From positions 1,923,001 through 1,987,000 of the forward strand of contig NZ_CP089518.1 in NCBI RefSeq assembly GCF_025917685.1: DNA of 64,000 nt, written 5' to 3'. The DNA is from Bacillus cereus (GTDB lineage Bacteria > Bacillota > Bacilli > Bacillales > Bacillaceae_G). A model generated the notes under the pieces. The model ran no database searches, had not been told where the DNA came from, and was given only the letters and a program-made list of their open reading frames with translations. The stretch's first letter is position 1. Each line of letters begins with the position of its first letter. The position numbers were made by a program, and so were the translations under genes. Positions 17,064 through 25,891 of the stretch are shown in pieces.

Positions 17064-17804
17064 ATGAAAAAAAGATGGGCACTACTTGGTATCGTAGCGA
17101 TGATACTGATTGTTGGAGTAGCAGGAATAAATTATAAGATGTACAAGGATCAAGAGGCGCGGGAAGTAAATGTAAATAATATATTCCCAAAAGCAACAGA
17201 AACGATTGCTAATATGGATGGAGATATCGCGGTCATTAGTAATCCAAATTCGATGCTTGTACTTGTGAATAAAAATAGGCGATTACCAGATGGGTATAGA
17301 CCGCCAGATTTAGTTATCCCGAAAGTACGTTACTCTAGTGAAGGTGATCAAGAGAAGAAAAAGATGAGGAAAGAGGCAGCGTTGGCACTTGAAGAAATGT
17401 TTCAGCAAGCTAATAATGAGCGGATTTTCCTTTTTGCAGTCTCTGGATTTAGATCTTTTGATCGACAAAAAGCATTAAATACGATGTATAAAAGGCAAGA
17501 TGGAGAAGCAAAGACAGCGATGTCTAGTGCAGTCCCTGGTACGAGTGAACATCAAACAGGATTAGCTATGGATATTACATCTCAATCAGCTAAGTTTCAG
17601 TTAGAAACTGCTTTTGGGGAGACGAAAGAAGGAAAGTGGCTTTCTGAAAATGCCCATAAGTTTGGTTTTGTTATTCGATATACGAAAGCGAAAGAAGGGA
17701 TTACTGGTTATCGTTATGAACCGTGGCATGTACGGTATGTTGGGAATCCGCAAGCTACATATTTATATGAAAACCAAATGACGCTTGAAGAAGTAACACA
17801 GTAA
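17064..17804 (+). CDS. VanY-type D-alanyl-D-alanine carboxypeptidase (M15B)
   Basis: 246 residues. An N-terminal membrane anchor or signal (5-24) precedes a linker and an M15 peptidase domain (about 80-240). The zinc-site motifs SEHQTGLAMDI (HxxxxxxxD type) and EPWHVRYVG are both intact, as is the GFRSFDRQ loop. It should cleave the terminal D-Ala of peptidoglycan stem peptides outside the cell. The ATG follows AGAGGTCG. The Nudix gene follows 23 bases later with a good ribosome site. Nothing beside it suggests glycopeptide resistance; general wall trimming or spore-related use is more likely. Confidence 0.9.
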   Translation: MKKRWALLGIVAMILIVGVAGINYKMYKDQEAREVNVNNIFPKATETIANMDGDIAVISNPNSMLVLVNKNRRLPDGYRPPDLVIPKVRYSSEGDQEKKKMRKEAALALEEMFQQANNERIFLFAVSGFRSFDRQKALNTMYKRQDGEAKTAMSSAVPGTSEHQTGLAMDITSQSAKFQLETAFGETKEGKWLSENAHKFGFVIRYTKAKEGITGYRYEPWHVRYVGNPQATYLYENQMTLEEVTQ

Positions 17805-17827
17805 TGAATTGAGGGGAGAGGGCTAAG

Positions 17828-18274
17828 ATGGCGATGTTATATAAGAAAAAGGTACATGCATATATTACGAGAGAAAAAGAAGGGGTTATGCAACTACTCG
17901 TTTTTAAACATCGTGATATACGAGAGGCTGGTATCCAAGTGCCAGGTGGGACAGTAGATGAAGGGGAAACGTTAGAGGCAGCAATTTTACGTGAAGTACA
18001 AGAAGAGTCAGGACTACGCCATTTTTGTATCGAGGGCTTTCTTTCCGATTACATTATTTTTGTGAAAGAAAAAAAGGAATATCAAAAACGTCATTTTTTC
18101 CATATTTCATTATTAACAGATGTGAAAGATACGTGGGAGCATATAGTGAGTGCTGGTGAGGAAGACAAAGGTTTAGTATTTTGTTATGAGTGGGTTGATA
18201 TTAACAAATGCCCTGAATTAGCAGGTAAACAAGGAGAGTTTTTACATTTGCTAGAAGAGGTATACGTAAAATAA
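17828..18274 (+). CDS. Nudix hydrolase
   Basis: 148 residues. The complete Nudix box spans residues 41-63 (GTVDEGETLEAAILREVQEE, then SG), with all catalytic Glu residues present. The protein should hydrolyse a nucleoside diphosphate linked to some moiety, using Mg2+; the substrate cannot be read from sequence. The ATG lies after GAGGGGAGAGGGCTAAG. It is the last gene of the GNAT/M15/Nudix group and ends in a long terminator. Confidence 0.9.
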   Translation: MAMLYKKKVHAYITREKEGVMQLLVFKHRDIREAGIQVPGGTVDEGETLEAAILREVQEESGLRHFCIEGFLSDYIIFVKEKKEYQKRHFFHISLLTDVKDTWEHIVSAGEEDKGLVFCYEWVDINKCPELAGKQGEFLHLLEEVYVK

Positions 18275-18275
18275 T

Positions 18276-18323
18276 AAAAAGAGTCTGGGGCGACAATGTG
18301 TTCGTTTCAGACTCTTTTTATTT
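18276..18323 (+). terminator. Rho-independent terminator
   Basis: AAAAAGAGTCTG and CAGACTCTTTTT form a 12-pair stem with a 20-base loop, followed by TATTTCT. Confidence 0.85.
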
Positions 18324-18449
18324 CTCTGGAAATTAAAGGTTTTTTAACTGGTAAGTTGAAGTCCTTTAAAGGGATTGTAGTTATTTATGTGAGGAGCGGA
18401 GAAAATGAAAAGATAATAGATACGCGTCATCAATAAAAGGAGAATGAAT

Positions 18450-19925
18450 ATGGAAATCCAGTTTAATACATTATTGCAAAAAGAATTAACAATTCATGAT
18501 ATTCAAAAGGAAATGGAAGCTGGGCAGTTAACTTCAAAAGAACTAGTCATGTATTATCTTTATAGAATCGCAAAGTATGACCAAGACGGCCCGGAAATTA
18601 ATTCAATTTTAGAAATTAATCCAGATGCTATCTTTATTGCAGAAGCATTAGATTATGAAAGAAAGACAAAAGGTGTAAGGGGTCTATTACATGGTATACC
18701 GGTTTTACTTAAGGATAATATTGAAACGAATGACTCAATGCATACAAGTGCAGGTACAATTGCCTTAGAACAAAATATAAGTAGTGAAGATGCATTTCTC
18801 GTAAAAAAACTGCGAGAAGCAGGAGCAGTGATAATAGGAAAAGCAAATATGACAGAGTTAGCAAATGGAATGTCTTTTGAAATGTGGGCTGGATATAGTG
18901 CGAGAGGTGGTCAAACAATCAATCCATATGGAACAGGCAAGGATGATATGTTTGTTGGAGGATCAAGTACAGGGTCTGCTATAGCAGTTGCTGCTAACTT
19001 TACTGTATTATCCGTTGGAACAGAGACGGATGCTTCTATTTTGAGCCCAGCTGTTCAAAACTCAGTTGTAGGTATTAAGCCGACTGTTGGGTTAATTAGT
19101 CGTAGTGGAATTATTCCTTTCACTTATTCACAAGATACAGCTGGGCCATTTGCAAGAACAGTAACAGATGCTGCTATTTTGCTAGGGAGTCTAACTGGGG
19201 TGGATGAGAAGGATGTAGCTACTCATAAAAGTGAAGGAATGGCATATCAAGATTATACAACTTACCTCGATGCTAACGGTTTAAAGGGGGCGAAGATTGG
19301 TGTGTTTAGCAATGCACCAAAAGAATATTACGAATCTGGTGAGTACGATGAAAAATTGTTTAAGGAAACGATCCAAGTATTACGTAGTGAGGGAGCGACA
19401 GTAGTAGAAAATATTGATATTCCTTCTTTTCACAGAGAATGGAGTTGGGGAGTTCCACTTTATGAGCTGAAGCATAGCCTGGATAACTATTTTTCTAAAC
19501 TACCTTCTACTATTCCAGTACATTCTATTTCGGAGCTAATGGAGTTTAATAAAAACATAGCAGAAAGAGCTTTGAAATATGGACAAACTAAGTTAGAAAG
19601 AAAAAAAGATTTTCCTAATACGTTAAGAAATCCTGAATATTTAAAGGCAAGATTAGAAGATATATACTTTTCGCAAGAACAAGGTATTGATTTTGCATTG
19701 GAAAAATATAATCTGGATGCGATACTGTTCCCTTCTTATATAGGATCTACTATATGTGCGAAAGCAGGTTATCCGTCTATAGCAATACCGGCTGGATATA
19801 TGAAAAGCGGAAGGCCTTTTGGAATTACGATTGCAAGTACTGCTTTTAGTGAAGGAATATTAATTAAACTAGCATATGCTTTTGAACAAGCGACAAAACA
19901 TAGGGAAATTCCTCAATTGTCATGA
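18450..19925 (+). CDS. Amidase-signature (AS) family amidohydrolase
   Basis: 491 residues. The Ser-cisSer-Lys signature is visible. The lysine lies in GIPVLLKDNIET and the GGSSTGSAIAV block carries the nucleophile helix. The following GTETDASILSPA differs from the common GTDTGGSIR but keeps the serine. AS enzymes hydrolyse carbon-nitrogen bonds of amides; the lack of gatA neighbours and the N-terminal extension argue against GatA. I chose the ATG at 18450 because AAGGAGA is 6 bases ahead; the ATG at 18444 is too close. It is followed by a perfect bidirectional terminator. Confidence 0.88.
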   Translation: MEIQFNTLLQKELTIHDIQKEMEAGQLTSKELVMYYLYRIAKYDQDGPEINSILEINPDAIFIAEALDYERKTKGVRGLLHGIPVLLKDNIETNDSMHTSAGTIALEQNISSEDAFLVKKLREAGAVIIGKANMTELANGMSFEMWAGYSARGGQTINPYGTGKDDMFVGGSSTGSAIAVAANFTVLSVGTETDASILSPAVQNSVVGIKPTVGLISRSGIIPFTYSQDTAGPFARTVTDAAILLGSLTGVDEKDVATHKSEGMAYQDYTTYLDANGLKGAKIGVFSNAPKEYYESGEYDEKLFKETIQVLRSEGATVVENIDIPSFHREWSWGVPLYELKHSLDNYFSKLPSTIPVHSISELMEFNKNIAERALKYGQTKLERKKDFPNTLRNPEYLKARLEDIYFSQEQGIDFALEKYNLDAILFPSYIGSTICAKAGYPSIAIPAGYMKSGRPFGITIASTAFSEGILIKLAYAFEQATKHREIPQLS

Positions 19926-19932
19926 ATAGAAT

Positions 19933-19970
19933 AAAACAAAGAGGACAGGAATTCCTGTCCTCTTTGTTTT
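19933..19970. terminator. Bidirectional terminator, perfect palindrome
   Basis: AAAACAAAGAGGACAGGAA is followed directly by its exact reverse complement, giving T runs on both strands. It lies between the amidase and the leftward MFS gene. Confidence 0.9.
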
Positions 19971-19975
19971 ATTGA

Positions 19976-21193
19976 TTAAAGTGAAATATCTTTCTGCTCC
20001 GTCTTATGATATTTTAATAAGCTAAAAGACAAACAAGCAGAACATAAAATAAGAAAAGAAGCGATGATATAAATAGTACGAACACCGAAAATGTCAGTAA
20101 TAATTCCAACGCTAAGCATAGAAAGGCCGGAAGCTGTCGAGATAAGTGCACCATGGGCTGTATACATCTTTGATAATAATGAAGGAGAGACACTTGATTG
20201 AAGAACTGTTGTTTGAGAAATATCTCTAATTTGATAACATGGTCCCATTAAAATGCAAAGAAATAGAGCGATAAATGCGTTGCTTGTAACACCATATAGA
20301 AACGTAAGGATGCTAAACATAAGAGAGCCTAATGCCATGGAGCGTATTAAATTATTTTGAATGTATGAACTCATTCTCCACGCTATTAGACCACCAATTA
20401 ATGTACCGACATAGTAACTTGTATTAATATATCCCCACCATTCTTCACCTTTATGTAGAATAGTCGTTACATATGCCATCGTAATAGCACCAATCCATAT
20501 TGTTCCTGCGAAAGTTTCAATTATGTCCATTAGTGTAACTGTGCGCAAAGAAGGGTGATGAAATAATAGTTTCCAGCCTTCTAATAAAGCGGTGCTTTTT
20601 GAAGAGGAAGGCTCTGTTACTCGTTCAGTATGTATGGAACGTAATGAAAAGTGTAATGCAACACATCCAAAAATCATCAGAATGTTATTAATCATGAGTG
20701 TAGAAGTAGCGCCAATGAGAAGAACTATAATACTTGTAAATGAATAAGCCGTCGCTTGTGCAATTTGTGTTGAAAATGAAAAGATACTATTTACTTTTAC
20801 CAATTTTTCTTTTGGTGTTAGGCGTGGAAGGATGCTGTATAGTAATGGAGCACTCCACCCACTACATAATGAAATGAAAAAAATGAAAGTTAATAGAGCT
20901 AAAATGTTTGTGGATAAGACCGGGAATAAAATCATTAATAATAGCAAAAGAGCTGTTTTCAGCCATTGCAGAGTATATAGCAATGCATAAGATGGAAAAC
21001 GATTCATTATAAGTGGTGCAGATGTGTTCGCGATAAGATTTGTGATTACTTGTAATAATGGAAAAAGAGCGGTAATTGTAGCTGATTTAGTTGTGATATA
21101 GATGTGAGTTGTAATAATCATTATGTATACAATGTCAGCAAGGGTAATACACATTTTGGAGCCTAAATAGAAAGCTAGTGAGCGTTTCGGCAA
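19976..21193 (-). CDS. Major facilitator superfamily transporter
   Basis: About 405 residues with twelve hydrophobic helices arranged as six plus six, and a central basic loop (SIHTERVTEPSSSKST) between the halves. This is typical of drug/H+ antiporter-type MFS proteins. The longest frame starts with GTG at 21205, but that codon overlaps the GGAAGGTGG ribosome site; TTG at 21193 has correct spacing and is preferred. No regulator is adjacent. The substrate is unknown. Confidence 0.85.
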   Translation of the reverse strand: MPKRSLAFYLGSKMCITLADIVYIMIITTHIYITTKSATITALFPLLQVITNLIANTSAPLIMNRFPSYALLYTLQWLKTALLLLLMILFPVLSTNILALLTFIFFISLCSGWSAPLLYSILPRLTPKEKLVKVNSIFSFSTQIAQATAYSFTSIIVLLIGATSTLMINNILMIFGCVALHFSLRSIHTERVTEPSSSKSTALLEGWKLLFHHPSLRTVTLMDIIETFAGTIWIGAITMAYVTTILHKGEEWWGYINTSYYVGTLIGGLIAWRMSSYIQNNLIRSMALGSLMFSILTFLYGVTSNAFIALFLCILMGPCYQIRDISQTTVLQSSVSPSLLSKMYTAHGALISTASGLSMLSVGIITDIFGVRTIYIIASFLILCSACLSFSLLKYHKTEQKDISL

Positions 21194-21467
21194 TAAGAAT
21201 ACCACCTTCCAAAAAATAATGGTTTTTCAGTTAGAATAATTATAATTTTAAAAATATAATTTTGGAAGAATTAAATTTTTTGTCATTTTTTGAAAGGGAT
21301 TTTCATGTATAATGAAGAATATATTAATATAGTATTTTATTAATGCTTGTTGTAACAGCGAATATATATAATAGCTTGTAGCAAACGCCCCTCTATGAGA
21401 AAGGGCGGATAAACCATTCTTTTCTTCATATACATATAGAAAATGAGAAAGAAAGTGAGGGTTGCAT

Positions 21468-21896
21468 ATGGCCGGATGGGTGATTTGGTTCATAATAGCA
21501 GGTATTTTATTTATCGCAGAAATGTTGTCGATTACGTTTTACATGCTTTGGCTTGGGATTGGGGCTGTTGTCGGAGGTCTTATTGCTTTGTTTGCTCCTG
21601 ATGCACTATTTTTACAAGTTGTTGCTGGTGCGATTGTCAGTTTAACATTGACCTTCTTTACGAAAAGAATTTCAAAAAACTTACGAGAAGCAAAAGGTTT
21701 TACTGATACAGTAGATAAACTTGTTGGTAAAAAGGGAATTGTTATGCAAGCGATTACAAGTGAAGTGAACGGTATTGTGAAAGTGGATGGAGATACTTGG
21801 ACAGCTATTTCGGATACTCCTATTGATGCTGGAGAAAAAGTCGTTGTTATAAAGAGGCATAGTACTATTTTACAAGTAAAAAAGGAGAGTGAATAA
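21468..21896 (+). CDS. NfeD-family membrane protein
   Basis: 142 residues. Two or three N-terminal helices (about 2-50) are followed by a C-terminal OB-fold domain (about 75-140; VGKKGIVMQAITSEVNGIVK then VDGDTWTAIS). This is the short NfeD type that partners flotillin/stomatin proteins, like YuaF with FloT. The ATG at 21468 follows GTGAGGG. The SPFH gene starts 2 bases after its stop, so the two form a tightly coupled operon. The likely role is organising membrane microdomains or stabilising the SPFH oligomer. Confidence 0.88.
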   Translation: MAGWVIWFIIAGILFIAEMLSITFYMLWLGIGAVVGGLIALFAPDALFLQVVAGAIVSLTLTFFTKRISKNLREAKGFTDTVDKLVGKKGIVMQAITSEVNGIVKVDGDTWTAISDTPIDAGEKVVVIKRHSTILQVKKESE

Positions 21897-21898
21897 AT

Positions 21899-22870
21899 AT
21901 GGTAGTAGCATTAACGTTAACGATTATTTTCGCATTGATTGTCGTTGTATTTGTTGCATTGACGATTAAAATTATCCCACAGCAAAAAGTTGGGGTTATT
22001 GAAAGGTTTGGTAAATTTCAGCGCATTATGCACCCAGGATTAAATATTTTAATCCCGATTGTAGATCGCGTTCGTGTATATCATGATCTACGTATTCAAC
22101 AAACGAATGTACCACCGCAAAAGGTAATAACGAAAGATAATGTACAAGTAGAAATTGATACAATTATTTTCTATCAAATTGTTGAACCAGAACTTGCGAC
22201 ATACGGTATTTCTAATTATGAATATGGTGTTCGCAATATTACTTCTGCAACTATGCGTCAAATTATTGGTAAAATGGAACTTGATGAAACATTATCAGGT
22301 CGTGAGAAAATTTCAACAGAAATTCGCTTAGCGCTTGACGAAGCAACAGAAAAATGGGGCGTTCGTATTGAACGTGTTGAAGTAGTAGATATTAACCCGC
22401 CAAAAGATGTGCAAGCATCGATGGAAAAACAAATGAAAGCAGAACGTAATAAACGTGCGATCATTTTAGAAGCGGAAGCTGCAAAACAAGATAAGGTTCT
22501 TCGTGCTGAAGGTGAAAAACAAAGTAAAATCTTGATGGCTGAAGGGGATAAAGAAGCACGTATTCGTGAAGCTGAAGGTATAAAAGAAGCAAAAGAATTA
22601 GAAGCGCAAGGGGAAGCAAGAGCGATTGATGAAATTGCAAAAGCAGAACAAAATCGAATTGAGTTACTTCGTGCAGCAGATTTAGATGAGCGCGTACTTG
22701 CTTATAAATCATTTGAATCATTGATTGAGGTTGCGAAAGGGCCAGCAAATAAAGTCTTTATTCCATCTAATGCAATTGAAACACTTGGTACACTTGGGGC
22801 AATCGGAGAAATCTTTAAAGAAAAACAAGCGAAGAAACTACCTTCAAATGATACAGGTAAAGAACAATAA
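21899..22870 (+). CDS. SPFH/band-7 stomatin-like protein (QmcA-type)
   Basis: 323 residues. One N-terminal membrane helix (3-24), the band-7 domain (about 28-190; KVGVIERFGKFQRIMHPGLN and PPQKVITKDNVQVEID are hallmark segments) and a coiled-coil region rich in Ala, Glu and Lys (about 185-250; repeats of RAEGEKQSKI type). It matches slipin/QmcA rather than flotillin. Paired with NfeD it should form large membrane-associated rings. The C-terminus is polar. A terminator follows. Confidence 0.9.
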   Translation: MVVALTLTIIFALIVVVFVALTIKIIPQQKVGVIERFGKFQRIMHPGLNILIPIVDRVRVYHDLRIQQTNVPPQKVITKDNVQVEIDTIIFYQIVEPELATYGISNYEYGVRNITSATMRQIIGKMELDETLSGREKISTEIRLALDEATEKWGVRIERVEVVDINPPKDVQASMEKQMKAERNKRAIILEAEAAKQDKVLRAEGEKQSKILMAEGDKEARIREAEGIKEAKELEAQGEARAIDEIAKAEQNRIELLRAADLDERVLAYKSFESLIEVAKGPANKVFIPSNAIETLGTLGAIGEIFKEKQAKKLPSNDTGKEQ

Positions 22871-22877
22871 GAATGAG

Positions 22878-22909
22878 AAAGAGAAATGGGATGCCATTTC
22901 TCTTTTTTT
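22878..22909 (+). terminator. Rho-independent terminator
   Basis: AAAGAGAAATGG and CCATTTCTCTTT around a 4-base loop, followed by TTTTG. Confidence 0.88.
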
Positions 22910-22913
22910 GTGC

Positions 22914-22942
22914 GTATATTACATAAAGCTTGTACATATTCA
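22914..22942 (+). promoter_or_regulatory. Candidate SigE-type promoter of the second spoIIP paralogue
   Basis: GTATATT, 14 bases, then CATATTCA. The -35-like and -10-like elements lie at the same distance from the start codon as those before spoIIP copy 1, and the AGCTTGTACATA block is identical. Confidence 0.42.
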
Positions 22943-22962
22943 TGTATAAAGAAGGTGATACA

Positions 22963-24096
22963 GTGAAAAAGTATGCAACTCGTATACATGGAAAGAAACT
23001 AATTTCATTACTCTTTTTATATGCACTAGTAGTAATTATTATTGCGTCGATTGTGACGTCACTTTTACATACAATGAAATCTTATTATGCGAATCAGTGG
23101 TTTGGAAAAGTATCGATGCAAGGTTTTGTTCAAATGATAGAAAGTGAGAATCATTACTATGGATATGATTATTTTAAAAAATATAAACGGGACTCAGTTG
23201 GAAGTTTACTATTCTCTATCGCGACGGATTTAAAAATTAAAGATTTAAGAACGTTTGTTGGTAAAGAAGTACCCGGTATGTCAAAATATTATTCTAACAT
23301 TATCGTAGCTGGTGAAGGGACGAACTATACGAATATTCCTAATGAATCTAGTGTACCAATTGAAGAAGTAACGAAAGAACGAGAAGTAGCAAAAGACAAA
23401 GTTACAGAAGCGGAAAAGAAGAATCCAGTGCAAAAAAAGAACGGGACAAAAAAGGGAGAAAGCGCGGTATATATTTACCATACACATAGCTGGGAATCCT
23501 TCTTTCCGTTATTACCAGGGGCTACCGATCCATCGAGTCCAGATGTAAATGTGTCCTTATTAGGGAACCGTTTTAAGGAGCAACTTGAAGGACAAGGAAT
23601 TCCAGTAATTCATGATAAAACGAATATGGGTGATTTACTAGCAAGTAAAAAATGGAAATGGTATCAGTCGTATACAGCATCTCATGAATATGTAAAAGAA
23701 GCATTAGCACAAAATAATAAAATTGCGTTTCCGATTGATATACATCGTGATGATCAGCGAAAGAAAGTAACAACAAAAGTCATTAACGGGAAATCGTATG
23801 CAAGATTATATTTTATTATTGGGATGGAAAACGAAGGGCGTGCTGAAAATGAAAAAATCGCAAGGGCGATCAATAGCTATTTAGATGAAAACTATTACGG
23901 ATTAAGTAGAGGGATTTTTCCGAAGTATAAAAAAGATGGAAATGGGATTTATAACCAAGATTTATCTAAAAACGCAATATTAATTGAAGTTGGTGGTGTG
24001 GATAATACGTTAGATGAACTATATAATACCATTGATGTGTTAACGGAAGCGTTTAGTAAGTATTATTGGAACAATGCGGAGAAAGTGAATGGGTGA
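22963..24096 (+). CDS. spoIIP: SpoIIP-family stage II sporulation amidase, copy 2
   Basis: About 377 residues with the same plan as the copy at 15117: one membrane helix (16-38), a linker, a Lys-rich low-complexity stretch and the SpoIIP domain. IYHTHSWESFF, DIHRDDQRKK and AILIEVGGVDNTLDE carry the conserved catalytic and core residues. The start is GTG at 22963 behind AGAAGGTGATACA; the longer frame from 22930 has no ribosome site. The two copies align along their length, so they arose by duplication. It should act with SpoIID in engulfment or cortex-stage wall remodelling. Confidence 0.88.
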   Translation: MKKYATRIHGKKLISLLFLYALVVIIIASIVTSLLHTMKSYYANQWFGKVSMQGFVQMIESENHYYGYDYFKKYKRDSVGSLLFSIATDLKIKDLRTFVGKEVPGMSKYYSNIIVAGEGTNYTNIPNESSVPIEEVTKEREVAKDKVTEAEKKNPVQKKNGTKKGESAVYIYHTHSWESFFPLLPGATDPSSPDVNVSLLGNRFKEQLEGQGIPVIHDKTNMGDLLASKKWKWYQSYTASHEYVKEALAQNNKIAFPIDIHRDDQRKKVTTKVINGKSYARLYFIIGMENEGRAENEKIARAINSYLDENYYGLSRGIFPKYKKDGNGIYNQDLSKNAILIEVGGVDNTLDELYNTIDVLTEAFSKYYWNNAEKVNG

Positions 24097-24121
24097 GGAA
24101 CGGGAAACTGTTCCTTTTTTG
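24096..24121 (+). terminator. Rho-independent terminator
   Basis: AGGAAC and GTTCCT with an inner GGGAAACT loop, followed by TTTTTTG. It separates spoIIP from the catabolic island. Confidence 0.75.
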
Positions 24122-24269
24122 TGTTACTTAAAAAATTATTAGGATTTCATAATGTGAAATAAGAGAGGGATTGTACCTATTAAAATTGATATAATAATTG
24201 AAAATTCAGTCATCTAATAGAGTTTCTAAACTTTTTAGTATATTATTATGGGAAATTGGAGGGGAAAGA

Positions 24270-25742
24270 ATGGCAATTAGAACAGGGGAACAGTATATTG
24301 AAGGATTGCGAAAAAGAAATCCTGAAATTTGGATTGGTGGAAGAAAAATAACGGATGTAGTAAATGAAGATGTTTTTCGCGAACCTATTTTACAAATTGC
24401 TAACTTATATGATATGCAGCACAATCCAGAATATCAAGATAAGATTACTCATATATGCGAAGAGACAGGCGAAAGGGTCTCAAATGCCTTTTTAGTGCCA
24501 AAAAATTATGAGGATTTAAAAGCACGTCGTGAATTATTTGAAGTATGGGCAAAAGCTACCTTCGGTTTAATGGGAAGAACACCAGATTTTTTAAATGTAA
24601 CAGTGACTTCAATGGCAAGTAATTCTTGGTTTTTTGAGAAGTTCAATCCAGAATGGGGAACGAATATAAAGAATTATTATAAACATATACGGGATAATGA
24701 TTTATTTTTAACACATGCGATTATTAATCCGCAAAATGATCGTAGTAAGGCTTCTCATCAACAAGAAGATGAAACGATGCATTTAGGTGTAGTAAGTGAA
24801 ACAGCAGAAGGGATGTATGTTAGTGGTGCTAAAATGTTAGCGACACTTGCTCCAATTACAGACGAGGTAATTATATATTCCTATCCAAGTTTTAAGCCAG
24901 GTGATGAACGTCATGCAATCTCTTTTGCAGTACCAATTGATGCACCAGGACTAAGAGTTCTTTGTCGTGAGCCAATGCAAGATGGAAAACGTTCTTTATT
25001 TGATCATCCTCTTGCATCAAGGTTTGAGGAAATGGATGCATTACTAGTATTTCATAATGTGTTTATCCCATGGGATAAAGTATTTATTTATCAAAATATA
25101 GAAGCTGGGAATCAATTGTATCCTAAAACGGGAATTGGTCATCAACCAGCGCATCAATCTGGAGTAAGAGGATTAGTAAAGCTTTCTTTCGCTGCTGAAG
25201 TAGCTATGAAATTAGCAGATTCGATAGGAGTAGATGGATTTTTGAATGTACAAAACCAGTTAGCAGAGCTTATGCAAGATGTAGAAACGATACGTGCGCT
25301 CTTACAAGTAGCTGAGTATGAATATGAAACGAATCCATATGGAGAAGTTATTCCTGCAAGGTTGCCACTTGATACGATACGCAGTTTATTACCTAAAATG
25401 TATCCACGTGCAATTGAGATTATTCAAACTATTGGTGCTGGTGGATTATTAATGTCACCCACAGGTGCAGATTTTATGAATCCAGAAATTCAAGACGATA
25501 TGGAAAAATACTATATCGGGCGTGAAGGAGTATCTTCTGAGGAACGAGTTCGTTTATTTAAATTAGCATGGGATTTATGTGGAGAAGCTTTTGGACAACG
25601 GTTATTACAATATGAGCGTTATTATTCTGGAGATCCGGTGCGTAAAATGGGAATGTTTTATAATGCGTACAAAAAACAACAAACGTTTTCCCTAGTAAAC
25701 AATGCTTTGCAATCAAGTTCATCTGAAGGTGCTTTAAGTTAA
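24270..25742 (+). CDS. HpaB-family flavin-dependent monooxygenase, probable anthranilate 3-monooxygenase oxygenase component
   Basis: 490 residues of the 4-hydroxyphenylacetate 3-hydroxylase large-subunit family, with N-terminal [19 protein letters not shown], the central PQNDRS and [15 protein letters not shown] blocks and a C-terminal helical domain. The ATG at 24270 follows TTGGAGGGGAAAGA. HpaB enzymes use reduced FAD from a separate reductase to ortho-hydroxylate aromatics. Here it precedes 3-hydroxyanthranilate cleavage genes. In Geobacillus thermodenitrificans an HpaB-like enzyme with an FAD-synthetase partner and a flavin reductase is the known anthranilate 3-monooxygenase (EC 1.14.14.8). 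Anthranilate is therefore the best substrate guess; 4-hydroxyphenylacetate is less likely. Confidence 0.88.
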   Translation: MAIRTGEQYIEGLRKRNPEIWIGGRKITDVVNEDVFREPILQIANLYDMQHNPEYQDKITHICEETGERVSNAFLVPKNYEDLKARRELFEVWAKATFGLMGRTPDFLNVTVTSMASNSWFFEKFNPEWGTNIKNYYKHIRDNDLFLTHAIINPQNDRSKASHQQEDETMHLGVVSETAEGMYVSGAKMLATLAPITDEVIIYSYPSFKPGDERHAISFAVPIDAPGLRVLCREPMQDGKRSLFDHPLASRFEEMDALLVFHNVFIPWDKVFIYQNIEAGNQLYPKTGIGHQPAHQSGVRGLVKLSFAAEVAMKLADSIGVDGFLNVQNQLAELMQDVETIRALLQVAEYEYETNPYGEVIPARLPLDTIRSLLPKMYPRAIEIIQTIGAGGLLMSPTGADFMNPEIQDDMEKYYIGREGVSSEERVRLFKLAWDLCGEAFGQRLLQYERYYSGDPVRKMGMFYNAYKKQQTFSLVNNALQSSSSEGALS

Positions 25743-25749
25743 ATAAAAA

Positions 25750-25763
25750 TGTTTGCGCTTACA
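25750..25763 (+). promoter_or_regulatory. Candidate CcpA cre site or AT-rich hairpin
   Basis: TGTTTGCGCTTACA differs at one position from the cre consensus TGWNANCGNTNNCA. It is framed by AAAAATGT and ACATTTTT, so it could also be a weak hairpin between the monooxygenase gene and the rest of the operon. Confidence 0.4.
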
Positions 25764-25792
25764 TTTTTATTTGGAAAAGGAAGGAGCAACAG

Positions 25793-25852
25793 ATGATAAC
25801 AAGAATTTTACTGTTAGGATGTAAATCTTCTTATATTTTTAACAACATCTAA
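25793..25852 (+). other. 19-codon frame with a strong ribosome site, possible gene stub
   Basis: AAGGAAGGAGCAACAG stands before ATG and encodes MITRILLLGCKSSYIFNNI before TAA. The ribosome site is better than many real ones in the window, but the peptide has no recognisable function. It lies in the operon where a flavin reductase gene is absent, so a deletion remnant is possible, as is a leader peptide. Confidence 0.35.
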
Positions 25853-25891
25853 AACTAGAGAACTGTAACTGGAATAGGGGAGGTAAATGAT

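Noticed and set aside
17064..17804. VanY-like peptidase as a vancomycin-resistance gene
   Set aside because: No vanR/S/H/A/X genes are near. A general D,D-carboxypeptidase role is more likely.
21248..21493. 81-codon minus-strand frame
   Set aside because: It runs over the nfeD start and promoter, is AT-rich and has no ribosome site.
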